Part shown: positions 18,297 to 27,687 of the stretch, one piece after another | How the letters are laid out: every line of letters begins with the position of its first letter | How positions within the stretch are numbered: position 1 is the first letter of the stretch | DNA from: JAGQOZ01 sp041399205 | GTDB lineage: Bacteria > Planctomycetota > Planctomycetia > Pirellulales > Pirellulaceae | Reading direction: 5' to 3' | Assembly (NCBI GenBank): GCA_041399205.1 | Contig: JAWKTK010000016.1 | Location: 147,575 to 211,574 of the forward strand | DNA: 64,000 nt | Notes under the pieces: model-generated | What the model was told of the DNA's origin: nothing | Database searches by the model: none | Seen by the model: only the letters and a program-made list of their open reading frames with translations | Position numbers and translations under genes: made by a program

Positions 18297-21200
18297 CTAT
18301 CGATTTTTCAAGCAACAGTTCTTGTACTTCTTGCCGCTGCCACAGGGACAGGGATCATTCCGACCGACTCGTTCGCCCCGATTGCGAATGGTTTCGATCG
18401 CTTCTTCCTTGGACTGTGAATTTTCAATTGCCTGCTGCTGTTCAGACGCAATTTCGCTGGTGCTGGGCGCTTCGGCGTGGCTGGCCTTGGTTTCTACCCA
18501 CGTGGAACCGACAAATCGTTCATCCAGCTGTTCCATCCGAAAGATCAGATCGGTCACTCGTTGACCAATGGAACTCCACATCTGTTCAAAATTCTTCCGG
18601 CCTTCTCGTTTGTATTCCACCTTGGGGTCCACTTGAGCGTAGCCTACCAAACCCACGGCACTGCGCAGGTGATCCATGGCCAACAAATGATCTTTCCAAG
18701 CGGTGTCGACAATTTGCAGCAATAGCGAACGTTCCATGCGACGAATTTCCGGGCGATAACGTTCTTCGACGGCAAAGCTGAGTCGATCTTCCAACGAGTC
18801 TCGATCGAGTTCGGCGATTTCGTCTTCGGAAATTTCTGCTTTCAACGTCTCCTTGGCCCAGGACGACAATGATTTGAGCGAACCGTTGCTGGTCACATCC
18901 TTGGCCTTGGCTTGTGGCGGACATTTGTCAAACAAACGTTCCACTTTGGACTTGGCTTCAGTCAGTACTGCTTCGGCTGTTTTGACACACGCTTGGCTAT
19001 GTTCCAGCAGCATGTCGCGAACTTCTTCTCGCTGCTTGGCTTTGACCGCATCGGCGTCTAATTCCACATTGAAGCGTTGCCGAGCCCATTCGACGATACC
19101 TTGTCGATCAAAACGAGGTGCACCGCTGGAGTCGCGCGAAGTGTAACGATACATTCCCGCCATCACGGGATATTCGTACTCTTTGGCTTCGTACGCATCA
19201 AACGCCTTTTGCTTTACCGTTTCCTTGATTTTGGCCGGTTCGTCCGAATCAAAATCGGACGGTGACATTTCAAACCCAAACTTATGATGTACCCAAGCAC
19301 AGACGGTGCGAATAGAGAAATCGTCTTTCAGGAAGTCTTCGCCTGGAGACAGGTCCTGCTTCTGAACGACCTCGCGGACTTTTTCAATCAGAAACTGGTC
19401 GACCATTTGACGACCGGCGTTTTTGAGATCACGGTCGCGAATATTCAGGCCCCATTTGGTATCCACAAACTTGGCCAAGGCACCCCAGTTCCATTCCGAT
19501 TCCTCTTCCCCGTCGGGCAGGTTTTCGTCAATGGCGTCCAGAATTTCACTTTCGGCCAATCGTTCTGCTTCATCTTTGGCAATGCGTTCTGCGGCTTGGA
19601 TATCGGTGCCGCGGAAATCTTTTGCATCCAATGTCACGGATAACTGATGGCTGGCCCAAGCAGCAAAGGTCTCCGTGCCGTAGTTGGGCATCAACACGCC
19701 GGAAAGATTCTCTTCCACCTGGGAATGGATCATGTCGGCGATCAGTTCCTTGCAGTTCACGCCTTCCAGGATCGCTTGCCGATACGAATAAACCTTCTTC
19801 CGCTGCTCGTCCATGACTTCGTCATATTCCAGCAGGTTCTTACGCACTTCAAAGTTGCGTTCTTCCACTTTCTTCTGAGCGGATTCGATGCGGCGGTCAC
19901 CATGGGACTTTCAATGGCGTCGCCTTCTTCCCAGCCTCCCCAGCGTTTGAGTACTTTTTCTACCCATTCGCCGGCAAAGATGCGCATCAGGTCGTCTCGT
20001 AGCGAAAGATAAAACCGGCTACTACCTGGATCGCCTTGTCGACCACAACGTCCGCGAAGCTGCAGGTCAATTCGTCTGGCTTCGTGCCGTTCGGTGCCGA
20101 TGACATGCAGACCGCCCAGCGATTTCACAAATTCGCCTTCTCGCTTCATGCCTTCGCGTTCGTCAATTTCGTCGACCAGCGCGTCCCATTCTTCTTGCGG
20201 GACGTCCAAACGAGTTGCATATTTGTCTTGCAAAATGGCCCAGGCCATGGTTTCTGGGTTACCGCCCAAAATGATGTCGGTACCTCGTCCGGCCATGTTT
20301 GTGGCGATGGTCACCGAGCCAATGCGTCCAGCTTGCGCCACAATTTCGGCTTCTCGTTTGTGCTGTTTGGCGTTCAGCACTTCATGCTTGATGCCTCGTC
20401 GATCCAGCAGGCTGGAAAGCAATTCACTTTTTTCGATCGAAGTCGTACCAACCAGCACGGGCCGACCTTTTCGCTGGATTTGGCCGATGGAGGAAAGTTC
20501 GAACGTGCGTTTCTCTTTGCTTTCCCGAGGCTGGAATAGAATCGAATGTTCGTCTTCTTTCAAAATCGTGCCGGTCAGCTCTTCCTTGCTCACGGTCAAG
20601 CGATCGAATTTGTGCGTCAGTTCAATTTCGTCGGCAATGGCCCTGTATTTTTCTTCTTCCGTACAGTAGATCACGTCGGGATGTTCAATCCGCTGCAGTC
20701 CTCGATTCGTCGGAATCTCAATCACGTCCAATTTGTAGATCTTGTAGAATTCTGACGCTTCCGTCATGGCCGTTCCGGTCATGCCGCAGATCTTGTCGTA
20801 CAGCTTGAAGAAATTCTGTAGCGTGATGGTGGCCAGCGTCTGCGATTCTTCCTTGATCTTGACGCCTTCTTTGGCTTCCACCGCTTGATGCAAACCGTCG
20901 CTCCATTGCCGACCGTCCATCAGTCGACCGGTGAATTCATCCACAATGATGATGCGACCTTCTTTGATGACGTAGTTCACATCCTTCTTGTACAGATAGT
21001 GCGCCTTGAGCGAATTGTCGATCAAATGCGGCCACTCCATGTTGCCTGCGGTGTAGAAACTTTCCACGCCTGCCAAACGTTCTGCTTGACGTACGCCGGC
21101 ATCGGTGAGACCTACGTTGTGGTCCTTTTCGTTGACTTCAAAATGTTCGCCCTTGATCAATTGCCGAGCAATCTTGTCGGCTTCGGCGTATTTGCGGACG

Positions 21201-21982
21201 TTGTCGTGCGCCGGGCCGGAAATGATGAGCGGGGTTCGAGCTTCATCGATCAAGATATTGTCGACTTCGTCAATAATGGCGAAATTGAGTCTACCTTGTG
21301 ACTGTTGAAACTGTTTTTGGAATCGGTCATCACCTCGTGCCGCCGGTCGCATGTTATCGCGAAGATAATCAAACCCAAATTCATTATTCGTGCCGTAGGT
21401 GATGTCGCAGGCATACGCTTTTTGACGTTCGCCCACCGGCATGTCGCTTTGAATGGCTCCGACGGTTAAACCCAGGCCCATATACAATGGCGCCATCCAT
21501 TCCATATCACGTCTCGCCAGATAGTCGTTCACCGTAATAACATGAACACCCTGGCCCGGAATGGCGTTCAGGTAGGCCGGCAGCGTGGCAACCAACGTTT
21601 TTCCTTCGCCCGTGACCATTTCCGCGATAGCGCCGCTGTGTAGGACCATGCCGCCAATCAATTGCACGTCATAGTGACGCATGCCCAAGAATCGCTTGCC
21701 ACCTTCGCGGCAAACGGCAAACGCTTCTACCAAAATGTCATCCAGGGTTTCGCCGGATGCCAGCCGTTCTCGGAATTTTTGCGTCTGTTGACGCAGTTCT
21801 TCTTCCGATAGGGCTTCATATTTTGATTCCAGCGCATTGATAGCGTCGATTTTTGGTTGCAATCGCTTAACGTACCGAGCATTCTGCGAACCAAAAATGG
21901 CGGTCAAACCGCGTTCAAAACGTCGAGCGGCACCGCCGAAGACAATGCCCAATATTTCCCAAATGCGTTCCAGCAAATCCAT
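18297..21982 (-). CDS. secA: Preprotein translocase ATPase SecA, frame broken near 19895
   Basis: Motor ATPase that pushes preproteins through SecYEG. The N-terminal frame (ATG 21982, MDLLERIWEILG) has Walker A MVTGEGKT, DEVD (Walker B) and the crosslinking domain, and runs to GDAIESPMVT. There the frame changes: the C-terminal half starts in the -1 frame (RIESAQKKVEERN, then FEVRKNLLEYDEVMDEQRK) and runs to a SEC-C zinc tail, CPCGSGKKYKNCC. Inserting one base (ACCGCCGC to ACCCGCCGC, near 19895) restores 1228 residues, a long SecA with insertions in the C-terminal half. SecA is essential, so a consensus deletion is the best explanation. Confidence 0.93.
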
Positions 21983-22331
21983 AATGACCAACGCCCTAGA
22001 AGGAACGGGCGTCCCAAAATAAAAGATGAACGACAGGTCGGAACCGACTGTCGATTTTGTACGAATGATCGTAAGCCTTTTCAGCGTCGTAGATTATAAC
22101 GATATGAAAAGGGGGTCAACTCCGCTTCTCCGGCCCATTCGAACCAAGCGAAACTGCCACTTCGGCACGCTGCCCCAACGAAAACGACCATCTTATGCAA
22201 ATCTCCTGCCAGACTTCGCCTTGGTCGTTCGCCTTGGTCGTTCGCCCTGTGCTTGTCGCGTGACTGGTGAAACCGCTATTCTCTGGTTGGGAATGGCATA
22301 ATTTTGCGTCGTTTGGGTAAATGAAAAAACT
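21983..22331. other. Intergenic region, 349 bases
   Basis: Divergent region between secA (minus) and the PhnP-like gene (plus); it should contain both promoters. It holds a short direct repeat (22215-22246). No coding frame or RNA gene was recognised. Confidence 0.5.
22215..22246 (+). repeat. Short tandem repeat, 13-base unit
   Basis: TTCGCCTTGGTCG occurs twice in tandem (22215-22227, 22228-22240), followed by a partial TTCGCC. It lies in the secA/PhnP-like divergent region. Function unknown; it may be simple slippage. Confidence 0.6.
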
Positions 22332-23156
22332 GTGACAAGAAGTATCTTCACAACCGATATCACGGGACAAATAGTCGTTTTGGGGACCGGAACGTCGGTT
22401 GGCGTCCCGATGATTGGCTGTGACTGTGCTGTCTGTCACAGCACTGATAGCAAGAACAATCGCACACGTTGCTCCGTTTTATTCGGATTACCTCAAGGCG
22501 TGCTGCTGATCGATACGCCTCCGGAACTTCGCATTCAATTGCTACGAGAAAAAATCGGCGTCGTACATGCGGTGGCCTTTACGCACGAACATGCCGACCA
22601 CATTTTTGGGCTGGATGATCTGCGATTATTTCAGTTTTATCTTGAACGTCCGGTTCCCTTATTTTGTGAAGCCACGGTGGAAGACCGCATCCGCAAAGCG
22701 TACGACTACGCGTTTGACACAGTAGAAAAGACACATGCGGGTGCCGCACCCAAGCTGGAAATTCATAGCATTGCCACGTCGCCTTTTCAGGCCCTGGGCG
22801 CCACCATCACGCCAATTCGTTTGCAACATGGGCCTCGGTTTGAGGTTCTTGGATTCCGAATCGGCAACGTGGCGTACTGTACGGACACCAACTTCATACC
22901 GGACGAAAGTTGGCCTCGGCTGGAAGGGCTGGACGTGTTGATTTTGGATGCCCTGCGAACGAAACCGCATCCCACTCATTTTTGTTTGGACGAAGCGGTC
23001 GATGTGGCGAATCGAATTGGCGCGAAGCAAACCTACCTGACGCACCTTTCGCACGAATTTGACTATGCAGCCACCAACCAACTATTGCCGGATCACATTC
23101 AATTGGCGTACGACGGCCTACGGATTCCACTGAGCGGCCCAATTTCTGTAGTTTAA
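22332..23156 (+). CDS. PhnP-like MBL-fold metallohydrolase
   Basis: Metallo-beta-lactamase-fold hydrolase, 274 residues, starting at GTG 22332 (MTRSIFTTDITGQIVVLGTG). It carries the metal motif HEHADH at about residues 80-85 (FTHEHADHIFGLDDL) and the further His/Asp ligands QHGPRF, CTDTNF, and LTHLSH. The N-terminal Cys set GCDCAVCHS with a later Cys resembles the structural zinc site of PhnP (phosphoribosyl cyclic phosphodiesterase). Without phn genes nearby, the substrate is unclear. An ATG at 22321 opens only a four-codon frame ending across the GTG, so GTG is kept. Confidence 0.85.
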   Translation: MTRSIFTTDITGQIVVLGTGTSVGVPMIGCDCAVCHSTDSKNNRTRCSVLFGLPQGVLLIDTPPELRIQLLREKIGVVHAVAFTHEHADHIFGLDDLRLFQFYLERPVPLFCEATVEDRIRKAYDYAFDTVEKTHAGAAPKLEIHSIATSPFQALGATITPIRLQHGPRFEVLGFRIGNVAYCTDTNFIPDESWPRLEGLDVLILDALRTKPHPTHFCLDEAVDVANRIGAKQTYLTHLSHEFDYAATNQLLPDHIQLAYDGLRIPLSGPISVV

Positions 23157-23426
23157 TGCTTGGTCAAAACAATTCGGCATTGCGCCAGAATTTGATGGAC
23201 AAGCGGTGTGGCGGTCGAGATAATATCGTCTGTTGTCGCCATGCATCGGTGTCTGTTCGATGTTCACTTGTGTGACTCGTTCGAATCAATATTTCTTTGT
23301 CGGCAGCGCGGAACAAAATTGAGGTCGCTCGTTCCCATCTCAGTTGCGATACAAAAACGGAAAAACGATTGTTCGCGTACTGTGATGGCGAATTCATTTC
23401 GTGAATCGGTTTTTAGGAGCAATGCC

Positions 23427-23906
23427 ATGGCAACCACAATCCGCACAACCACCGTCACCTTAAACGCGGCATTTCTAAACGACGTGAAGGAGCTGAATCG
23501 AGCACTCCACGGTCGATTGGAAGATCTGTTTCAAATCTGCCAACAGCCGATTGCGTGGGGAAAACACCGGGAAGTGGTCGAGTCGTTGGCACAACTCCGC
23601 GATGATTTGGCGATGCATTTTTCTATCGAAGAATCGCTGGGTTACTTTACGGATCCGCTAGAATGCGCACCTTGGTTGTGCGACGAAGCTGCCAAGCTGT
23701 TGGCACAGCATGATCGACTCTACCGAGAGATCGAGCGGATGGTGGATAAAGCCGATGCGCTGAGTCGCAGTGAAGCGTGGTTGGAATTCGAAAAATCGAT
23801 TCCTCGGCAATTCATTTCGTTCTATCATCGGCTGCAAAAACACGAATCGGCCGAAGTCGACTTGATCATGGACGCACTTTATCTGGATATCGGTGTGGGC
23901 GATTAG
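23427..23906 (+). CDS. Hemerythrin-like HHE-domain protein
   Basis: Four-helix-bundle cation-binding protein, 159 residues from ATG 23427, with TTAGGAGC ending 6 bases upstream; earlier in-frame starts lack such a site. Candidate iron ligands are spaced as in the HHE family: RALHGR on helix 1, AMHFSIEES on helix 2, LAQHDR on helix 3, and YHRLQKHESAE on helix 4. It could bind a di-iron centre and sense or store oxygen or NO. No partner kinase or regulator is adjacent, and a CCTAGCCCG repeat follows. The assignment rests on ligand spacing only. Confidence 0.75.
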   Translation: MATTIRTTTVTLNAAFLNDVKELNRALHGRLEDLFQICQQPIAWGKHREVVESLAQLRDDLAMHFSIEESLGYFTDPLECAPWLCDEAAKLLAQHDRLYREIERMVDKADALSRSEAWLEFEKSIPRQFISFYHRLQKHESAEVDLIMDALYLDIGVGD

Positions 23907-23910
23907 TTTT

Positions 23911-24020
23911 CCGGCGGAATTTCCTAGCCCGAAGCGTCAGCGAGCGACTTCAGAAGCGTTTTCCATAATTCCTCTCATTTACGTGCCGGGCTAGGACAAA
24001 GCGCGACTTCAAAAAGTGCG
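23911..24020. repeat. Palindromic CCTAGCCCG-type intergenic repeat, copy 1
   Basis: About 110 bases. Outer arms TCCTAGCCCG (23922-23931) and CGGGCTAGGA (23987-23996) can pair in a hairpin. It is flanked by CCGGCGGAAT before and GACTTCAAAAAGTGCG after; both flanks recur at the 29.8 kb copy. It sits between two convergent genes (hemerythrin-like and rseP) and may act as a transcription terminator or a REP/MITE-like unit. Confidence 0.75.
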
Positions 24021-24022
24021 CG

Positions 24023-26095
24023 TCAACTTCCAATCCCCGTAAACCGCATGACGTCCATGCCAATCACAAAGAACATCAAGCCCAGAATAAAACACAAGCC
24101 CACCATCGTTAGGCTGAAAGCAATACGTTCATTGACCGGTCGGCGGAATACGCCTTCGTAAAGCAGGAACATAAAGTGTCCGCCGTCCAAGACCGGAATC
24201 GGCAACGAATTGAGGATGGCCAGGTTTGCGCTCAAGACGGTTAAGAAGATCAGCAACCTAGAAAACCCAAACGACGCCTCGGCTCCGGCAGCTGCAAAAA
24301 TGGTCAACGGACCGCCCAGATGTTTCGGCGAAACCTGACGACTAACCAGTTTTTTCAGCGTCAGAAACACATTGGCCATGCCTTCTTTGGTTTCGCGAAG
24401 TCCCAACGCAAATGCATCTGACAGCGACGTCACTTGATGCATTCGTTCCATTGTTTCGCGAAGCATCAGTCCTCGATTTTCGGCGAACCAATCGGCCCGT
24501 TCGACGATGGGCAATTCGATGGCCAACTTCTCCGAACCTCGTTTTACGGTCAATCTTGCCTTCGTTCCAGGCAAGCTTCCCTGGGCTCGAGCAACCGCGC
24601 CGGTCCATTCATTGGGCGCGGCGGTTTCGAATTTCGCTTCGGGGACAATAACGGCCATTAATTTTTGTTCCAAGGCTTTCGCAGCTTCGTCGGCGGCAAT
24701 GAATTCAATTTCTTGAATTTGATCACCTACCTGCAGCGACTCGGCAGCCTTCGGATCATGAAAAGATTGCACTCGGTTGGTGACTTGGAAGGCAACTCCA
24801 ATGGCATCGGCCGCGATCGGCCACCCCATGGCCAGTCGGTGTGTCATGGTGACATCACGCGCCATCACGTCGACCGACAATTCGCTGGTAATTCCAGTGT
24901 CATCTGTGCGGCGAATACCAATCGCCACAGATTGCCCCGCAAGTCTTCTCAACTGATCTTGTACCAGCATGGCATCTTCAATCGGTTGCCCGTTGATGGA
25001 AATCAGCAAGTCGCCCTTTCGGAGACCGGCTTCCGCAGCGGGTGACCCTTCCTGAATTGCGGCAATAGGGCCCATTTCCACGCCAAAGCCAAAATCGCGG
25101 TAAGGCATCGGTTCGATGGTTAAATCAACTGAACTGGTCTGTTCGGTCTTGGCATCGGTTCGCTCGACCTTCAACTTCCACGGCCGGTCGACGTCTTGGG
25201 CCATGATCCGTTCCAACGCGATGTAGCTGTCAACATCGTCCGCGATCTTTTGGCCATTGATCTCGATGATCTTGTCGCCGACCGTCACGCCCGATTTGGC
25301 GACGGGCGTATCCACTTGCCATTCTGGCTTGGCGAGAATGGCCACGACATTGCTGAGCAAGGGACTGAGCCCGATCATCGGGAAATCCATGTTGTCTTCT
25401 TGCGGCGGGCTCAAATTGGCCGTGATATCTTTCACTTGGGTTTGGCCAATTGGACGAATTTTCAAATCGATATCCGAATTGGGCTTGGACAATGCCACTC
25501 GCTGCCGCAAGTCATAATCAAACCGCAAAAATTCCGATTCCTTGGTCCCCGCACCGATCTGCGTGATTTGATCTCCCGGTGACAATCCCAATCGCCAAGC
25601 AGACAGTCCCGGCGAAGTGGTGCCGATCACACATGGCGTGTAGGTGACACCCATGCGGTACGCCACCATGGCAAAGATGACCGCAAAGATCAAGTTCATA
25701 ATGACGCCGGCCGAAATAATGGCCATCCGCTGAGGAACCGACTTGGCGGGATAGCTACGAGGATCCAGGCCTTCGCCGGCGCGGATCCGTTCGGCTTCTC
25801 GAGCGGCATTGGCCGGATTGTCGTCCTGTCCCAGCATCTTCACGTAACCGCCCAAGGGAATGATGCCGATGCCGTATTCTGTTTCGCCAATTTTTTTGCG
25901 AAACAGGGCTCGAGGCAGCAAGATCGGGCCAATTCGAATCGGCACGTCAAAGCCCACAAAGAACTTTTCACATTTCACGCCATTGATCTTGGCGACCAAA
26001 AAATGTCCCAGTTCGTGGACAAAAATCACTACACCCAAACCTAGCGCTCCCATCGCAATAAACGACAGGGTATCCAAAAAAGCGAAGGGGATCAT
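24023..26095 (-). CDS. rseP: Site-2 intramembrane zinc metalloprotease RseP
   Basis: Inner-membrane protease that cleaves transmembrane anti-sigma factors or signal-peptide remnants. The product is 690 residues from ATG 26095. That start is chosen because it overlaps the dxr stop as TAATG and puts the HELGH zinc motif at His27-His31 in the first membrane helix, as usual. The C-terminal helix has the third ligand in NSLPIPVLDGGH. The central region has two PDZ-like domains (VGDKIIEINGQK; AGLRKGDLLISINGQP) and a longer insertion, making it larger than the 450-residue E. coli form. Translational coupling to dxr is likely. The anti-sigma factor at 47.8 kb is a candidate client. Confidence 0.92.
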   Translation of the reverse strand: MIPFAFLDTLSFIAMGALGLGVVIFVHELGHFLVAKINGVKCEKFFVGFDVPIRIGPILLPRALFRKKIGETEYGIGIIPLGGYVKMLGQDDNPANAAREAERIRAGEGLDPRSYPAKSVPQRMAIISAGVIMNLIFAVIFAMVAYRMGVTYTPCVIGTTSPGLSAWRLGLSPGDQITQIGAGTKESEFLRFDYDLRQRVALSKPNSDIDLKIRPIGQTQVKDITANLSPPQEDNMDFPMIGLSPLLSNVVAILAKPEWQVDTPVAKSGVTVGDKIIEINGQKIADDVDSYIALERIMAQDVDRPWKLKVERTDAKTEQTSSVDLTIEPMPYRDFGFGVEMGPIAAIQEGSPAAEAGLRKGDLLISINGQPIEDAMLVQDQLRRLAGQSVAIGIRRTDDTGITSELSVDVMARDVTMTHRLAMGWPIAADAIGVAFQVTNRVQSFHDPKAAESLQVGDQIQEIEFIAADEAAKALEQKLMAVIVPEAKFETAAPNEWTGAVARAQGSLPGTKARLTVKRGSEKLAIELPIVERADWFAENRGLMLRETMERMHQVTSLSDAFALGLRETKEGMANVFLTLKKLVSRQVSPKHLGGPLTIFAAAGAEASFGFSRLLIFLTVLSANLAILNSLPIPVLDGGHFMFLLYEGVFRRPVNERIAFSLTMVGLCFILGLMFFVIGMDVMRFTGIGS

Positions 26096-27252
26096 TAACG
26101 TGTCCAACGGAGTACCTCCTGACGAGCCCACCGATCTAGCTCGATCAACTGTTCCAAGGTCGGGTCTGTTTCAAAATTATGCTGTTCCAAGACAGATCGG
26201 CAAGCTGGAACGATGTCGGCGAAGGACATCGCTTCATCCAAAAACGCCGATACCGCCACTTCGTTGGCTGCGTTCAAAACCGCGCCAGACGAACCACCAA
26301 CTTTCGCCACTTCAAATCCCAATCCCAACGCCGGAAAGCGGTCTAGATCGGGTGGTTCGAAATCTAAGTGCATGGCCTGCTGCCAATCAAAAGTGTCCGC
26401 GACGGCCGACTTTCGGTCCGGATAGTTCAACGCAAACTGAATCGGCAATCGCATGTCGGGCGGACTCAGCTGTGCAATCACACTGCCGTCCACAAATTCT
26501 ACCAGCGAATGGACAATCGACTGAGGATGCACCACCACGCCAATCTGATCCGCTTCCAGCCCAAACAACCATTTCGCTTCAATGATCTCTAACGCCTTGT
26601 TCATCATGGTGGCCGAATCAATCGAAATCTTGCGGCCCATATCCCAAGTGGGATGTGCCAATGCTTCGGAGACCGTGACCGACGCCATCTGCTCACGAGT
26701 TCGACGTAAAAACGGTCCACCACTGGCGGTTAGCCAAATCTTTTTAATTTCTTTTTCTTTGCCAGCGAGCTTCGCTTGGAAGATGGCGCTGTGTTCGCTG
26801 TCCACCGGCAAAATCGTGCCGCCTTTTTCATTTGCCAGTCGCATGACCAGATGTCCGGCCATCACCAGCGATTCTTTGTTGGCCAGCGCCACCTGTTTAC
26901 CGGCCTCCAGTGCAGCAATGGTGCCATACAAGCCGGCCGCGCCCACAATTGCGGAAACAACAATGTCCACGGCATCGTCTTGAACCACTTGCCGGACATG
27001 TTGCGAACCGATCAAAACCTCGGTTTCACTGGGAAATGGCAGCGATTCACATGCCGAATAGGCGTCTTCGCACGTGCCGACGAACCAACGAGGCGAAAAT
27101 TTTTGGCACTGCAAGGCTGCTTCAGTCAAACGAGAATGGGCGGTTAACGCATAGGCAAGCAGCGAGTCTGTACCGCGAATCACGTCCAAGGTACTTTGCC
27201 CGATACTGCCCGTCGATCCTAAAATAGCGACGTTCTTCGGGCGGTTTGACAT
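26095..27252 (-). CDS. dxr: 1-deoxy-D-xylulose 5-phosphate reductoisomerase
   Basis: IspC/Dxr, the second step of the MEP isoprenoid pathway: reduces DXP to MEP with NADPH. The product is 385 residues from ATG 27252 (MSNRPKNVAILGSTGSIGQS), chosen because the NADPH Rossmann motif then starts near residue 9; the long upstream extension has no family character. Metal- and substrate-binding motifs include LANKESLVMAGH, PVDSEHSAIFQ, SGGPF and the C-terminal NAANEVAV. It runs into rseP through TAATG. The dxr-rseP pairing is a common bacterial order. Confidence 0.96.
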   Translation of the reverse strand: MSNRPKNVAILGSTGSIGQSTLDVIRGTDSLLAYALTAHSRLTEAALQCQKFSPRWFVGTCEDAYSACESLPFPSETEVLIGSQHVRQVVQDDAVDIVVSAIVGAAGLYGTIAALEAGKQVALANKESLVMAGHLVMRLANEKGGTILPVDSEHSAIFQAKLAGKEKEIKKIWLTASGGPFLRRTREQMASVTVSEALAHPTWDMGRKISIDSATMMNKALEIIEAKWLFGLEADQIGVVVHPQSIVHSLVEFVDGSVIAQLSPPDMRLPIQFALNYPDRKSAVADTFDWQQAMHLDFEPPDLDRFPALGLGFEVAKVGGSSGAVLNAANEVAVSAFLDEAMSFADIVPACRSVLEQHNFETDPTLEQLIELDRWARQEVLRWTR

Positions 27253-27687
27253 GACGAATTTATCGGGCTGCAAGATTTCATCGGACCAATGTAGACGAAA
27301 CGTCGTTTGTAGAATGGAACGACCGTTCGACAGATTGTAGCCCACGGTGGAAAAGCCACAAAGATCATGACTCGACAGGACACAATTAACGGCAAAACGG
27401 TTGCCCAGAACGATACCTTTACGGTTTAGATGTTGCGTTTTCTCCACCTGCCGGCGTTGACAACAAGCATCACGGTAAACTACAGGTGATGTCAAGCCTT
27501 TTCCTGAACGAGTTTATTCGTCGGATATTTGAATTCCCGCGTTTCAGGCCGGCTTGGCACTGGATTCGCACAGACGTTCGTGTCAAGTTGTACGGCGTAG
27601 TGCGGGTGGCCAGCCAATTGGTCAGCCGAATTCGCAGCGAACACAATTCCTTTGAATGAGACGCGCAGCAATGGAGTCGAATCGTTT
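27253..27687. other. Intergenic region, 435 bases
   Basis: Divergent region between dxr (minus) and ftsH (plus), expected to hold both promoters. A 56-codon plus-strand frame (27488-27658, MSSLFLNEFIRRIF) ends shortly before ftsH. It has AGGTG immediately against its ATG, which is too close for a normal site, so I do not call it a gene. No repeat or RNA was recognised. Confidence 0.4.

Noticed and set aside
19757..19868. Overlapping, independently started secA genes
   Set aside because: The overlap reads as one SecA once a single base is added; neither half is complete alone.
22321..22335. ATG start at 22321 for the PhnP-like gene
   Set aside because: It opens only a four-codon frame (Met-Lys-Lys-Leu-stop), so GTG 22332 is kept.
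27488..27658. 56-codon plus-strand gene before ftsH
   Set aside because: AGGTG touches its start codon and I recognise no family. It could be real but is not supported.
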